A program made the position numbers and the translations under genes. The notes below the pieces were generated by a model that was not told the DNA's origin, did not search any database, and was given only the letters and a program-made list of their open reading frames with translations. DNA of 64,000 nt from contig LADS01000049.1 of NCBI GenBank assembly GCA_000961725.1, positions 62,001 through 126,000 of the forward strand, written 5' to 3'. The stretch is from Desulfobulbaceae bacterium BRH_c16a (GTDB lineage Bacteria > Desulfobacterota > Desulfobulbia > Desulfobulbales > Desulfocapsaceae). Positions 8,817-16,641 of this stretch are shown piece after piece. Numbering within the stretch: the first letter of the stretch is position 1; each line of letters begins with the position of its first letter.

Positions 8817-8845
8817 TTGAAACACCTACCACTGCGTGGTATTAC
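8817..8845 (+). promoter_or_regulatory. Promoter with internal operator-like dyad, TPR-met operon
   Basis: TTGAAA (8817-8822) and TATTAC (8840-8845) with a 17-base spacer. A perfect dyad TACCAC-N3-GTGGTA at 8827-8841 fills most of the spacer and touches the -10, a classic place for a repressor. It lies 55 bases before the chosen start of the TPR gene. Confidence 0.55.
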
Positions 8846-8899
8846 TGGGAAAAACACACCCTTTCCCCATACATCAACAGCCAACGGCAAGCGAGAGTC

Positions 8900-9541
8900 A
8901 TGACCAGCAATCAGAAAAATAACCAGCAGGATATCCGGCCTGGTGGCGCAGCACCGCAGGGGAACAAAAACCAGGCGGTGATTTACTGCTTGATTTTTAT
9001 CATCGGTTTTTTAACCGGTGTTGCCTTTACCGTATACAAAGGCAATATTTCCGCTCCCGGATCGGTCCCCTCCGTCGATGGTCAGGCTCAGGCCCATAAC
9101 GAGGAGACCCGCAAGGCCATCCTCAACCTGGAGGCCGAAGTCACTGCCAATCCGCAAAACTATCAGGCATGGACCCGTCTGGGCAACCTGTATTACGATA
9201 CCGAACAACCGGACAAGGCCATTGTCGCCTATACGAAATCGCTTGAGCTGCATAAAGGAGACGCCAACATCATCACCGATCTCGGCGTCATGTACAGGCT
9301 GACGAACCAGCCGCAGAAGGCGATTGAGCAATTTGAGCGGGCGATGCAGCAGGACCCCGCTCATTTGCCGTCTCGGTACAATAAGGGCATTGTCTTGCTG
9401 TATGATCTCAACGATCCCAAGGGAGCAATCGCCAGCTGGGAAGAGATTCTCAAGATCGATCCTGAGGCCAAGGCCGGAAACGGTGAACTTATCCGCGACC
9501 TGATTGAGAAAATCAAGGCGGAACAGACCACACCCAAATAA
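8900..9541 (+). CDS. Membrane-anchored TPR protein, 213 aa
   Basis: One N-terminal membrane segment (about residues 25-45, AVIYCLIFIIGFLTGVAFTV) is followed by a mostly helical domain with three to four tetratricopeptide repeats (NYQAWTRLGNLYYDTEQPDK, NIITDLGVMYRLTNQPQKAI, HLPSRYNKGIVLLYDLNDPK). TPRs are protein-binding scaffolds; the domain probably faces the periplasm. I start at ATG 8900 (MTSNQKNNQQ). The frame extends upstream to 8768, but that ATG lies inside a repeat and ahead of the promoter, and the extra residues are not TPR-like. It sits 30 bases before metY and probably shares its transcript. The role is unknown; a link to methionine synthesis is only positional. Confidence 0.8.
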   Translation: MTSNQKNNQQDIRPGGAAPQGNKNQAVIYCLIFIIGFLTGVAFTVYKGNISAPGSVPSVDGQAQAHNEETRKAILNLEAEVTANPQNYQAWTRLGNLYYDTEQPDKAIVAYTKSLELHKGDANIITDLGVMYRLTNQPQKAIEQFERAMQQDPAHLPSRYNKGIVLLYDLNDPKGAIASWEEILKIDPEAKAGNGELIRDLIEKIKAEQTTPK

Positions 9542-9571
9542 GCGCTGAACCCACCTGAAGAGGAGATGAAC

Positions 9572-10849
9572 ATGAAATTTGAAACACTTGCACTCCATGC
9601 AGGCCAGGCCGTCGATCCAAGCACCCTTTCAAGGGCCGTACCCATTTACCGGACAGCCGCCTACATGTTCAAAAATACCGAGCATGCCGCCAACCTCTTT
9701 GCCCTGAAAGAACTCGGCAATATCTATACCAGGATAGGCAATCCGACCCAGGATGTCCTTGAACAGCGCATGGCCCAGCTGGAAGGCGGCGCAGCCGCTC
9801 TCGCCCTTGCCTCCGGGACATCGGCCATTTTCTATACCATCATCAATATCTGCGGCCAGGGCGATGAAGTGGTCTCGGCCAACAATCTCTACGGCGGCAC
9901 CTATGTCCAGTTCGACTCCATCCTGCCCCAGCTTGGCATCAAGGTCCGTCTGGTCGATGCCTCGCGACCGGACGACGTGAAAGCAGCCATAAACGACAGG
10001 ACCCGGGCCATTTACTGTGAAACGCTCGGCAATCCTGCGCTGAATATGACCGACATCGAGGCATTGGCCAGGATTGCCGGGGAACATCATCTGCCGCTCA
10101 TCGTCGATTCGACCTTTACCCCGCCCTGTCTGCTGCGCCCGATCGAGCACGGCGCCAATATCGTTATCCATTCTCTCACCAAATGGATCGGCGGCCACGG
10201 CACCGGGATCGGCGGGATTGTCGTCGACGCCGCCAACTTCAACTGGCAGGATCCGAAGTTCAACCTGTATAACGAGCCCGATTCTTCCTACCACGGCATG
10301 CGCTACGCCCATGATCTGGGCGAGCTCGGCCCTCTTGCTTTCATCCTGCGCATGCGCCTGGTCCCTTTGCGAAATCTTGGTGCCTGCATCAGCCCCGACA
10401 ACTGCTGGACCACCCTGCAGGGCATAGAGACGCTCAGCCTCAGAATGGCCAGACACTGCGAGAACGCGGCGCTTATCGCCGATCACCTGAGCGGCCACGC
10501 AGGAGTCGAATGGGTGCACTATCCCGGCCGCCCCGGCTCGCCCGGCCATGAACTGGCGGTCAAGTATCTCAAAAACGGTTTCGGCGGCATGATCGCCTTC
10601 GGCATCAAAGGCGGTCTTACCGCCGGCAAGAAATTTATCGACAGCCTGCAGCTCATTTCCCATCTTGCCAATGTAGGGGATGCCAAGTCCCTGGCCATCC
10701 ATCCGGCCTCGACCACCCATTCGCAGTTATCGCCTGCGCAACTCCTGGAAGGCGGCATTGAAGAGGGCATGGTCCGGCTGTCGATCGGTATCGAGCATAT
10801 CGACGATATCCTCGCCGATATTGACCAGGCCCTGGCCAGTGCCGCATAA
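9572..10849 (+). CDS. metY: O-acetylhomoserine sulfhydrylase, 425 aa
   Basis: PLP enzyme of the Cys/Met metabolism family that joins O-acetylhomoserine and sulfide to make homocysteine, so sulfide enters methionine directly. Seen: YTRIGNPTQDVLEQRMAQLE, the SGTSAI PLP-phosphate region, the VDSTFTPP block and the PLP lysine in HSLTKWIGGHGTGIGG. Length of about 425 residues fits MetY rather than the shorter MetB/MetC. ATG 9572 is preferred over ATG 9566 because the GAGGAG site would lie too close to the latter. It is followed after 19 bases by metX, which supplies its substrate. In a sulfide-producing cell this is the expected route. Confidence 0.95.
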   Translation: MKFETLALHAGQAVDPSTLSRAVPIYRTAAYMFKNTEHAANLFALKELGNIYTRIGNPTQDVLEQRMAQLEGGAAALALASGTSAIFYTIINICGQGDEVVSANNLYGGTYVQFDSILPQLGIKVRLVDASRPDDVKAAINDRTRAIYCETLGNPALNMTDIEALARIAGEHHLPLIVDSTFTPPCLLRPIEHGANIVIHSLTKWIGGHGTGIGGIVVDAANFNWQDPKFNLYNEPDSSYHGMRYAHDLGELGPLAFILRMRLVPLRNLGACISPDNCWTTLQGIETLSLRMARHCENAALIADHLSGHAGVEWVHYPGRPGSPGHELAVKYLKNGFGGMIAFGIKGGLTAGKKFIDSLQLISHLANVGDAKSLAIHPASTTHSQLSPAQLLEGGIEEGMVRLSIGIEHIDDILADIDQALASAA

Positions 10850-10868
10850 AGACGAAAAGGGGATTGAT

Positions 10869-12023
10869 GTGGAGAGTGTCACCAGCCGCAGACAGGATGT
10901 TCTGATCGTTGAGAAACAGTTCCACACCTTTGCCGAACCGCCCGGGGAACTGGTTTTGGAAAGCGGGGCGAAACTCGGGCCGGTAACCATCGCCTACGAA
11001 ACATACGGCACCCTGAACGCGGCAAAAGATAACGCCATTCTTATCGCCCATGCATTTTCGGGCGATTCCCATGTCGCCGGCCGCTATCCCGCCGACCGGG
11101 AAGGCGAAAAACCCGGCTGGTGGGATTTCATGGTCGGCCCCGGCAAAGGTATCGATACCGACAAATATTTCGTCATCTGTCCGAATATTCTCGGCAGCTG
11201 CATGGGCTCGACCGGTCCCGCTTCGCTCAATCCGGCAACCGGCAAGCCTTATGGCCTCGGCTTTCCGATGATGACCATCGGCGATATGGTGACCACCCAG
11301 AAGATCCTGGTCGACGCTCTCGGCATCAGACGGCTGCATGGGGTGATCGGCGGCTCCGTCGGCGGAATGCAGGTGCTTGAATGGTGCGTGCGCTTTCCGG
11401 ACATCATCCGGTGCGCAGTGCCGATCGCAACCACCATGCGCCATTCCGCCCTGGCCATCGCCTTCAACGAGATCGCCCGCCAGGCGATCATGGCCGATCC
11501 GAAATGGAATAAAGGAGAGTATTACAGTGGCGCCAAACCCGGCATGGGCCTTGCCGTGGCCCGGATGATCGGCCATGTCACCTATCTTTCGGACAAGGCG
11601 ATGCACCGCAAATTCGGCCGGAGACTGCAGGACAAAGAGACCTTCTCCTTCGGTTTTGACGGCGATTTCCAGGTGGAGAGCTACCTGCGCCACCAGGGCA
11701 ATAAATTCGTCAACCGCTTCGATGCCAATTCGGTACTCTATATAACAAAGGCTGCCGATTATTTTGACGTGGTCGATCGCATGGGCAGGTCCGGCCCTCT
11801 TCATGAAAATGGCGGACAAAAAATCAAATACCTGGTTGTCTCATACAGCTCGGACTGGCTCTACCCGACCTATCAGGCCAAGGAACTGGTGCAGACCTTG
11901 AAGCGCTCCGGCCAGGATGTCAGTTTTTGCGAAATCGAGGCGGATTGCGGGCATGACGCCTTTCTTATCCCGGACGAACGTCTCACCACGCTGATCGGAG
12001 GGTTTTTCGATGGTCTTGCCTGA
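10869..12023 (+). CDS. metX: Homoserine O-acetyltransferase, 384 aa
   Basis: Alpha/beta-hydrolase-fold acyltransferase that activates homoserine for MetY. The nucleophile serine is in GGSVGGMQVLEW, the oxyanion region in AHAFSGDSHVAG, and the catalytic histidine in ADCGHDAFLI near the C-terminus; LGSCMGSTGPAS is also typical. The start is GTG 10869 (VESVTSRRQD), with AAGGGG about seven bases upstream and 19 bases after the metY stop; a longer open frame runs back inside metY. Whether the acyl donor is acetyl- or succinyl-CoA is inferred from family type. The end overlaps metW by 14 bases. Confidence 0.94.
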   Translation: MESVTSRRQDVLIVEKQFHTFAEPPGELVLESGAKLGPVTIAYETYGTLNAAKDNAILIAHAFSGDSHVAGRYPADREGEKPGWWDFMVGPGKGIDTDKYFVICPNILGSCMGSTGPASLNPATGKPYGLGFPMMTIGDMVTTQKILVDALGIRRLHGVIGGSVGGMQVLEWCVRFPDIIRCAVPIATTMRHSALAIAFNEIARQAIMADPKWNKGEYYSGAKPGMGLAVARMIGHVTYLSDKAMHRKFGRRLQDKETFSFGFDGDFQVESYLRHQGNKFVNRFDANSVLYITKAADYFDVVDRMGRSGPLHENGGQKIKYLVVSYSSDWLYPTYQAKELVQTLKRSGQDVSFCEIEADCGHDAFLIPDERLTTLIGGFFDGLA

Positions 12024-12657
12024 AACTGAAACAGAAAACATCCGTTTCGACCTGCGCATCATCGCCTCGACGATTCCGCCCGGCAGCCGGGTTCTCGACC
12101 TTGGCTGCGGCAACGGCGATCTCCTGGCGTGGCTGGCCGCCAACAAGAATGTCGTCGGCACCGGCATCGAACGAGACAAAAAAAAAGCCGCCTATTGCAT
12201 CGGCCGGGGCCTCTCCGTCCTGCAGGGCGATCTCAACGACGAGGTGGACGACTACCCCGATTGCAGTTTTGACTACGTCATCCTCAGCCAGACCCTGCAG
12301 CAGGTTTTCGAACCGGCCCGGCTGCTTTATTCCCTGGCCAGAATCGGCCGCAGGGTGATCGTCAGTTTCCCCAATTTCAGCCACTACTCCATCCGTCTGC
12401 AGCTGCTGTGGAAAGGTGTCGCGCCGAAAAACGATCAACTGCCCTACTCCTGGTACGACTCGCCAAACATCCGGGTCATCACCCTGCAGGATTTCCGCAA
12501 GTTCGCGAGAGATGTCGGCTACACCATCCTGAAAGAAATTGCCGTCGTCACCAACCCGGTAAACAGCGAGGGGCGGGTTGTCCGCAGGTTCACCAACCTG
12601 CGCGCCAACTACGGCATTTATATTATTGAGAAAAGCAGAAACGGCAAGAATATATAA
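12010..12657 (+). CDS. metW: MetW, methionine biosynthesis methyltransferase-fold protein, 215 aa
   Basis: SAM-methyltransferase fold: the glycine-rich motif [15 protein letters not shown] is followed by [13 protein letters not shown] and [20 protein letters not shown], the MetW family hallmark. MetW is known as the partner of MetX-type homoserine acetyltransferases in proteobacteria. The gene begins inside metX (14-base overlap) behind GGAGGG, as expected for coupled translation of a complex. Confidence 0.93.
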   Translation: MVLPETETENIRFDLRIIASTIPPGSRVLDLGCGNGDLLAWLAANKNVVGTGIERDKKKAAYCIGRGLSVLQGDLNDEVDDYPDCSFDYVILSQTLQQVFEPARLLYSLARIGRRVIVSFPNFSHYSIRLQLLWKGVAPKNDQLPYSWYDSPNIRVITLQDFRKFARDVGYTILKEIAVVTNPVNSEGRVVRRFTNLRANYGIYIIEKSRNGKNI

Positions 12658-12698
12658 CCGGTTATTTATCAACCTCCATTCAGTCTACACCTACAGCC

Positions 12699-13676
12699 AT
12701 GTCCGACAAAAACCCAACGATTATCGACACCCGTGCCATTGCCGCCCTCTGTGATCACATCGAGGTCACCAGCTGCTGCCAGCACTTCAAGGTTCCAGGT
12801 ATCGTCAAGGAACTGCTCTCCTCCTGGAGCACCAAGGAATGTTACGAACATATAAGCCCGGTGGCCATTCCCTCCCAGGAAGAGATTATTCAGATCGTCG
12901 AGCAGGCCCGCTGCATTTTATTTCCCGGCTATTTTACCCGGACCAGGCTGCATGCCTCCAACCTCGAGTACTATATCGGCAAAAAGACCACCGACCTCTA
13001 CGACAAAGTGGCCGAACAGATCACCATGGCCATTCGCCACGACTGCCGCCGCAACAGCCTGCTCTGCACCAACTGCGAATCCCAGAGCTACAGCAAGGCA
13101 CTGGCCTTTATCGAGGCCCTGCCGAAAGTGGCGGCAATCCTTGCGACCGACATTCGCGCAGCCCTCGAAGGCGATCCGGCGACCAAAAGTCCCGACGAGG
13201 TTATCTTCTGCTATCCCGGCCTCCTGGCTACCCTTGTCTACCGGCTGGCTCATGAGCTGTATCTCCTCAAGGTTCCGATCATTCCGCGGATCATGACGGA
13301 ATACGCCCACACCAAGACCGGGATCGATATTCATCCGGGGGCAACCATCGGCTCGAGCTTTTTCATTGACCATGGCACCGGGGTGGTGATCGGCGAGACC
13401 ACCGTCATCGGCAACAACGTCAGGCTCTATCAGGGTGTTACCCTGGGGGCGCTGTCTTTGCCCCGCGATGCCGGTGAGAAGATGCGCAACATGAAACGGC
13501 ATCCAACGATCGAAAACGATGTTATCGTCTACTCCAACACCACTATTCTCGGCGGCGAAACAATCATCGGCGAAGGGTCGGTCATCGGCGGCAATATCTG
13601 GCTGACATCGAGTGTGCCGGCCGGCACTAAAGTGCTGCTGAAGCGGCCGGAGCTGATTTACTCAAATTCGCTCTAG
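12699..13676 (+). CDS. cysE: Serine O-acetyltransferase, 325 aa
   Basis: Makes O-acetylserine, the carbon acceptor for cysteine. The C-terminal left-handed beta-helix is clear ([40 protein letters not shown]), with catalytic histidines in DIHPG and IDHGTG. The N-terminal half is longer than in E. coli CysE, as in the EpsC-type or long serine acetyltransferases of anaerobes, and includes [18 protein letters not shown] 12699 ([10 protein letters not shown]) has no clear ribosome site. It lies 41 bases after metW and 36 before cysK, so all are probably one unit. Confidence 0.94.
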   Translation: MSDKNPTIIDTRAIAALCDHIEVTSCCQHFKVPGIVKELLSSWSTKECYEHISPVAIPSQEEIIQIVEQARCILFPGYFTRTRLHASNLEYYIGKKTTDLYDKVAEQITMAIRHDCRRNSLLCTNCESQSYSKALAFIEALPKVAAILATDIRAALEGDPATKSPDEVIFCYPGLLATLVYRLAHELYLLKVPIIPRIMTEYAHTKTGIDIHPGATIGSSFFIDHGTGVVIGETTVIGNNVRLYQGVTLGALSLPRDAGEKMRNMKRHPTIENDVIVYSNTTILGGETIIGEGSVIGGNIWLTSSVPAGTKVLLKRPELIYSNSL

Positions 13677-13712
13677 AAAGAGAAACGAACCTTTACCAGT
13701 GAGACATATATC

Positions 13713-14630
13713 ATGGCTAAAACAATTATTGAGAGCATCGGCAACACCCCGCTTGTCACCCTGACCGAGTTTTCGGCAAAAGCAGGGGCAACCATTCTCG
13801 GCAAACAGGAGTCGCGCAATCCGGCAGGCAGCGTCAAATGCCGGATCGCCGTGGCGATGATCGAAGCCGCCGAACGTCAGGGACTCGTCAACCGGCAGAG
13901 CACCATCATCGAGCCGACAAGCGGCAATACCGGGATAGGTCTGGCCTTTGTCTGCGCCCATAAAAAACTCCGACTGATTCTCACCATGCCGGAAAGCATG
14001 AGCATCGAGCGGAGAAAACTCTTAAAACACCTCGGCGCCGAGCTGGTGCTCACTCCCGCCGCCGAAGGAATGAAAGGGGCCATCGCCAGGGCTCGACAGC
14101 TCCTTGCCGAAACCCCCGACAGTTTTATGCCCGACCAGTTCGGCAACCCTGCCAATCCCGAGATCCACCGCACGACCACCGCCGAAGAGATCTGGCGGGA
14201 CACCGACGGCAAGATCGACATTTTCGTCGCCGGGGTCGGTACGGGCGGCACGATAACCGGAGTATCGGAAGTACTGAAGGCGAGAAACCCGAAAATGATA
14301 TCCGTCGCGGTCGAGCCGCAGGATTCGCCGGTCCTCTCCGGCGGCAAACCCGGCCCGCATAAGATACAAGGGATCGGTGCCGGCTTTATTCCCGCCATTC
14401 TCAACAGGGAGATTATCGACGAGGTGGTCACCGTGAGCAATGACGACGCCTTTGCCACCGCCCGGCAACTCGCCATAGAGGAAGGGATCCTTGCCGGGAT
14501 CTCCTGCGGGGCTGCGGTCCACGCGGCGCTCCTGGTGGCGAGACGCCCGGAGAACAAGGGAAAAACGGTGGTGGTGGTCCTGCCCGACAGTGGCGAGAGA
14601 TACCTGAGTACGCCGCTGCTGCTCGATTAA
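13713..14630 (+). CDS. cysK: Cysteine synthase (O-acetylserine sulfhydrylase), 305 aa
   Basis: PLP fold-type II enzyme combining O-acetylserine and sulfide. The PLP lysine is in [11 protein letters not shown], the substrate loop in [11 protein letters not shown], the phosphate-binding loop in [11 protein letters not shown], and the C-terminal serine in [10 protein letters not shown]. Length is normal for CysK/CysM. It follows cysE directly. The ribosome site before ATG 13713 is weak. CysK rather than CysM is inferred from the cysE neighbour. Confidence 0.95.
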   Translation: MAKTIIESIGNTPLVTLTEFSAKAGATILGKQESRNPAGSVKCRIAVAMIEAAERQGLVNRQSTIIEPTSGNTGIGLAFVCAHKKLRLILTMPESMSIERRKLLKHLGAELVLTPAAEGMKGAIARARQLLAETPDSFMPDQFGNPANPEIHRTTTAEEIWRDTDGKIDIFVAGVGTGGTITGVSEVLKARNPKMISVAVEPQDSPVLSGGKPGPHKIQGIGAGFIPAILNREIIDEVVTVSNDDAFATARQLAIEEGILAGISCGAAVHAALLVARRPENKGKTVVVVLPDSGERYLSTPLLLD

Positions 14631-14655
14631 AGAGCCAAGCTTGTCCGCAATCCCA

Positions 14656-14708
14656 TCGCGATTTTCCACGTTTTTTTTCTGGTAAATCGCGAATACCCTC
14701 ACTATAAT
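14656..14708 (+). promoter_or_regulatory. Inverted repeat and -10 element before the lysR gene
   Basis: Nine-base arms TCGCGATTT (14656-14664) and AAATCGCGA (14684-14692) are separated by 19 bases, and a perfect TATAAT lies at 14703-14708. The right arm covers where the -35 would be, so it may be a regulator site, possibly for the LysR protein itself. Confidence 0.45.
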
Positions 14709-14750
14709 CGCGGCTAACTCGAATGACACAGTCAACAGATTCACTAAGAT

Positions 14751-15659
14751 GTGAGGGAGCCGACCATCGAAACACGCCACCTGCAAATCTTCGTTGCCGT
14801 CTACAAGACGAAAAGCTTTACCAAGGCAGCCGAGCAGCTCTACACCAGCCAGCCTACCGTCAGTGAACATATCCAGAACCTGGAAGCGCGGCTCAACTGC
14901 CGCCTGTTTGACCGTCTGGGCAGAAAGATCCTGCCGACGGCCGAGGCGGAAATGCTCTTTCCCCGAGCCATGGCCATTCTCGACGACCTCCGCCGACTTG
15001 AGGAAGATATCACCGCCACCGGCAACATCATGTCGGGAGAATTGATCATCGGCGCCAGCACCATTCCGGGGGCGTATATTCTGCCGAAGATAGCGGCTGC
15101 CTTCAAAAATGAATTTCCCGCTGTTTCCTTTGAGATCAGGATCAGCGATTCTGCCGGGATTGCCGAGGCGGTGGCCGACAACGACCTTTTGATCGGGGTT
15201 GTCGGGGCAAAAATTCCAGGGCCAAAAGTCCATTACCGGCCCTTCGCCGAAGACCAGCTCATTCTCGCCGCCGCCGTCGCCAACCCGGTCCCGGCGCAAA
15301 TAACCATGGCTGAACTCTGTACACTTCCTTTCATTATCCGGGAGAGGGGGTCGGGCACGAGAAAGAGTATAGAAACGCTCCTTTCCCGTCAGCACTACTC
15401 CCTCGATCAGTTCAACATCTGTGCGACCCTTGGCTCGAGTGCGGCGGTCAAGGAAGCGATCAAGGCCGACCTCGGGGTTTCAGTGGTTTCCCGGCACGCC
15501 GTAAGCGATGAACTGGCATATGGGACAATTAAGGAAATAGAGGTAACCGGAATGACAATGCAGCGAAGTTTTTTTATCGTCACCTCGCCGAAACGGACGC
15601 TGCCCAATCATTATCAGGTATTCTTGGACAGACTGCTCCCCAACCAGGTCACCTCGTAA
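14751..15659 (+). CDS. LysR-family transcriptional regulator, 302 aa
   Basis: The N-terminal winged helix-turn-helix (LQIFVAVYKTKSFTKAAEQL, then TSQPTVSEHIQNLEARL) is followed by a periplasmic-binding-like effector domain (SGELIIGASTIPGAYILPKI). Overall it is like the CysB/CysL/YeiE group. Its position after cysE-cysK suggests control of sulfur (or selenium) assimilation, by inference. The start is not clean: GTG 14751 has no good ribosome site, while GTGAGGGAG sits just upstream of an ATC codon exactly where homologues begin (IETRHLQIF). Confidence 0.88.
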   Translation: MREPTIETRHLQIFVAVYKTKSFTKAAEQLYTSQPTVSEHIQNLEARLNCRLFDRLGRKILPTAEAEMLFPRAMAILDDLRRLEEDITATGNIMSGELIIGASTIPGAYILPKIAAAFKNEFPAVSFEIRISDSAGIAEAVADNDLLIGVVGAKIPGPKVHYRPFAEDQLILAAAVANPVPAQITMAELCTLPFIIRERGSGTRKSIETLLSRQHYSLDQFNICATLGSSAAVKEAIKADLGVSVVSRHAVSDELAYGTIKEIEVTGMTMQRSFFIVTSPKRTLPNHYQVFLDRLLPNQVTS

Positions 15660-15693
15660 AGGCCAATCGCCAAAATCTGAACCCTTGCCCTTC

Positions 15694-16470
15694 TCAGTTC
15701 TGGTCCGAAGGACGATAAGGACGAATAATTCGCGGACGGACGATTCGTCTTCCCGGAGGTTCGTTCTCCTTATTCTGTGGAGAGACATTCTCGGGAGCGG
15801 TCTCATTCGGTGGAGCAACATTCCCGGGAGCAGCCTCATTCGGTGGTGAAACATTCTCGGGGGCGGTCTCGACAGGTTGTCCCAGTTCCTGGGGAGGTAC
15901 ATTCTCCACCGCAGCTGAGACATCTGGGCTTTGGAACACCTGTGGAGGAGGCTCCATGGGTATTTTCACTTTCGGACGAACGGTCGCCGCCTCACTCATA
16001 TCGAGAAGTTCATCCTTGCCGTTGACCGAGAGAATAACCTTGCCTCGACGAATATCCAGGATATTGGCTCCCTGGACAACATCTCCGGCTTTGTAGAGAG
16101 CCTGTTTATGCGACTTGAGATCGAGAATAATGGCGCGGGGGGTTCCCTCGCTGCCGCTGATTGTCCCGACAAGCACAATCCCTAAACCCGTCAACTCAAG
16201 GTTGTCGGCAACAATAGCTGTTGGAGTCGGTGGAGTTTCTTTAGGACGGGTCGGCCCGAACAGATTCCTGGTAAGAATACTCTTGTGATCGGGTTTTGTT
16301 TCCGGGGGCGCGGTCTCCCCATCGGTGGCCGGAGTCATCGGACGGATATTTTCCTCCACCGGCTGTCGAAGAATGAAATATTCCAAAACCATATACCCCC
16401 CTTCCACCGCACCGACGCAGAGCAGTGTGATAACGAGTAATGGAATTATGCCTGAAATGCGATTTGTCAT
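15694..16470 (-). CDS. Second GspC-like protein with proline-rich repeat tail, 258 aa
   Basis: Clearly paralogous to the operon gspC at 23314-24051. Both share the N-terminal membrane segment (IPLLVITLLCVGAVEGGYMV here), the RNLFGP motif, and the homology-region core (VLVGTISGSEGTPRAIILD, RRGKVILS, LLDMSEA.VRP). GspC spans the inner membrane and touches the secretin in type II secretion. This copy lies apart, beside lon, and ends in a tail with three tandem 11-residue units (ETAPENVSPPN type, about residues 197-229) and a basic end (RRIVRPRIIRPYR). ATG 16470 (MTNRISGII) is preferred; a longer frame to 16557 adds residues not shared with the paralogue and lacks a ribosome site. Whether it works with the operon or another complex is unknown. 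Confidence 0.83.
   Translation of the reverse strand: MTNRISGIIPLLVITLLCVGAVEGGYMVLEYFILRQPVEENIRPMTPATDGETAPPETKPDHKSILTRNLFGPTRPKETPPTPTAIVADNLELTGLGIVLVGTISGSEGTPRAIILDLKSHKQALYKAGDVVQGANILDIRRGKVILSVNGKDELLDMSEAATVRPKVKIPMEPPPQVFQSPDVSAAVENVPPQELGQPVETAPENVSPPNEAAPGNVAPPNETAPENVSPQNKENEPPGRRIVRPRIIRPYRPSDQN
15785..15883 (-). repeat. Three tandem 33-base units inside the orphan gspC copy
   Basis: Units start at 15785, 15818 and 15851, each opening with ACATTC on the plus strand and differing at a few positions. They encode three 11-residue proline/asparagine units. The copy number could vary between strains. Confidence 0.85.
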
Positions 16471-16641
16471 AATGTGTCGAACCTTGAGTGGAAAAAAAAG
16501 CGAAACTTCAGTGGAAGAGCGGGACGTGCCGGCATTCGCGGCATTTCCCCCTGTCATTATACTACAGATTACTCCACCACCTTTACCTTAAAGAAATTAT
16601 AAATACCGCAGGAAGGGAAAACAAACAGAGACGTCCATTCA

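Larger units (their letters stand above)
8002..8899. other. Non-coding gap rich in small repeats
   Basis: No convincing gene between glgP and the TPR gene. It holds the glgP leader, a short dyad GAAATAAC/GTTATTTT (8182-8206), a 129-base foldback, a heptamer tandem repeat, three copies of a GTAACCGTTCA motif and the promoter of the TPR-met operon. Open frames that cross it (for example 8200-8550 minus) are built from these repeats. Confidence 0.75.

Noticed and set aside
8846..8899. SAM riboswitch or T-box in front of the met operon
   Set aside because: The leader is only about 45 bases and shows none of the conserved stems.
9629..10720. 363-codon minus frame
   Set aside because: Mirror frame of metY.
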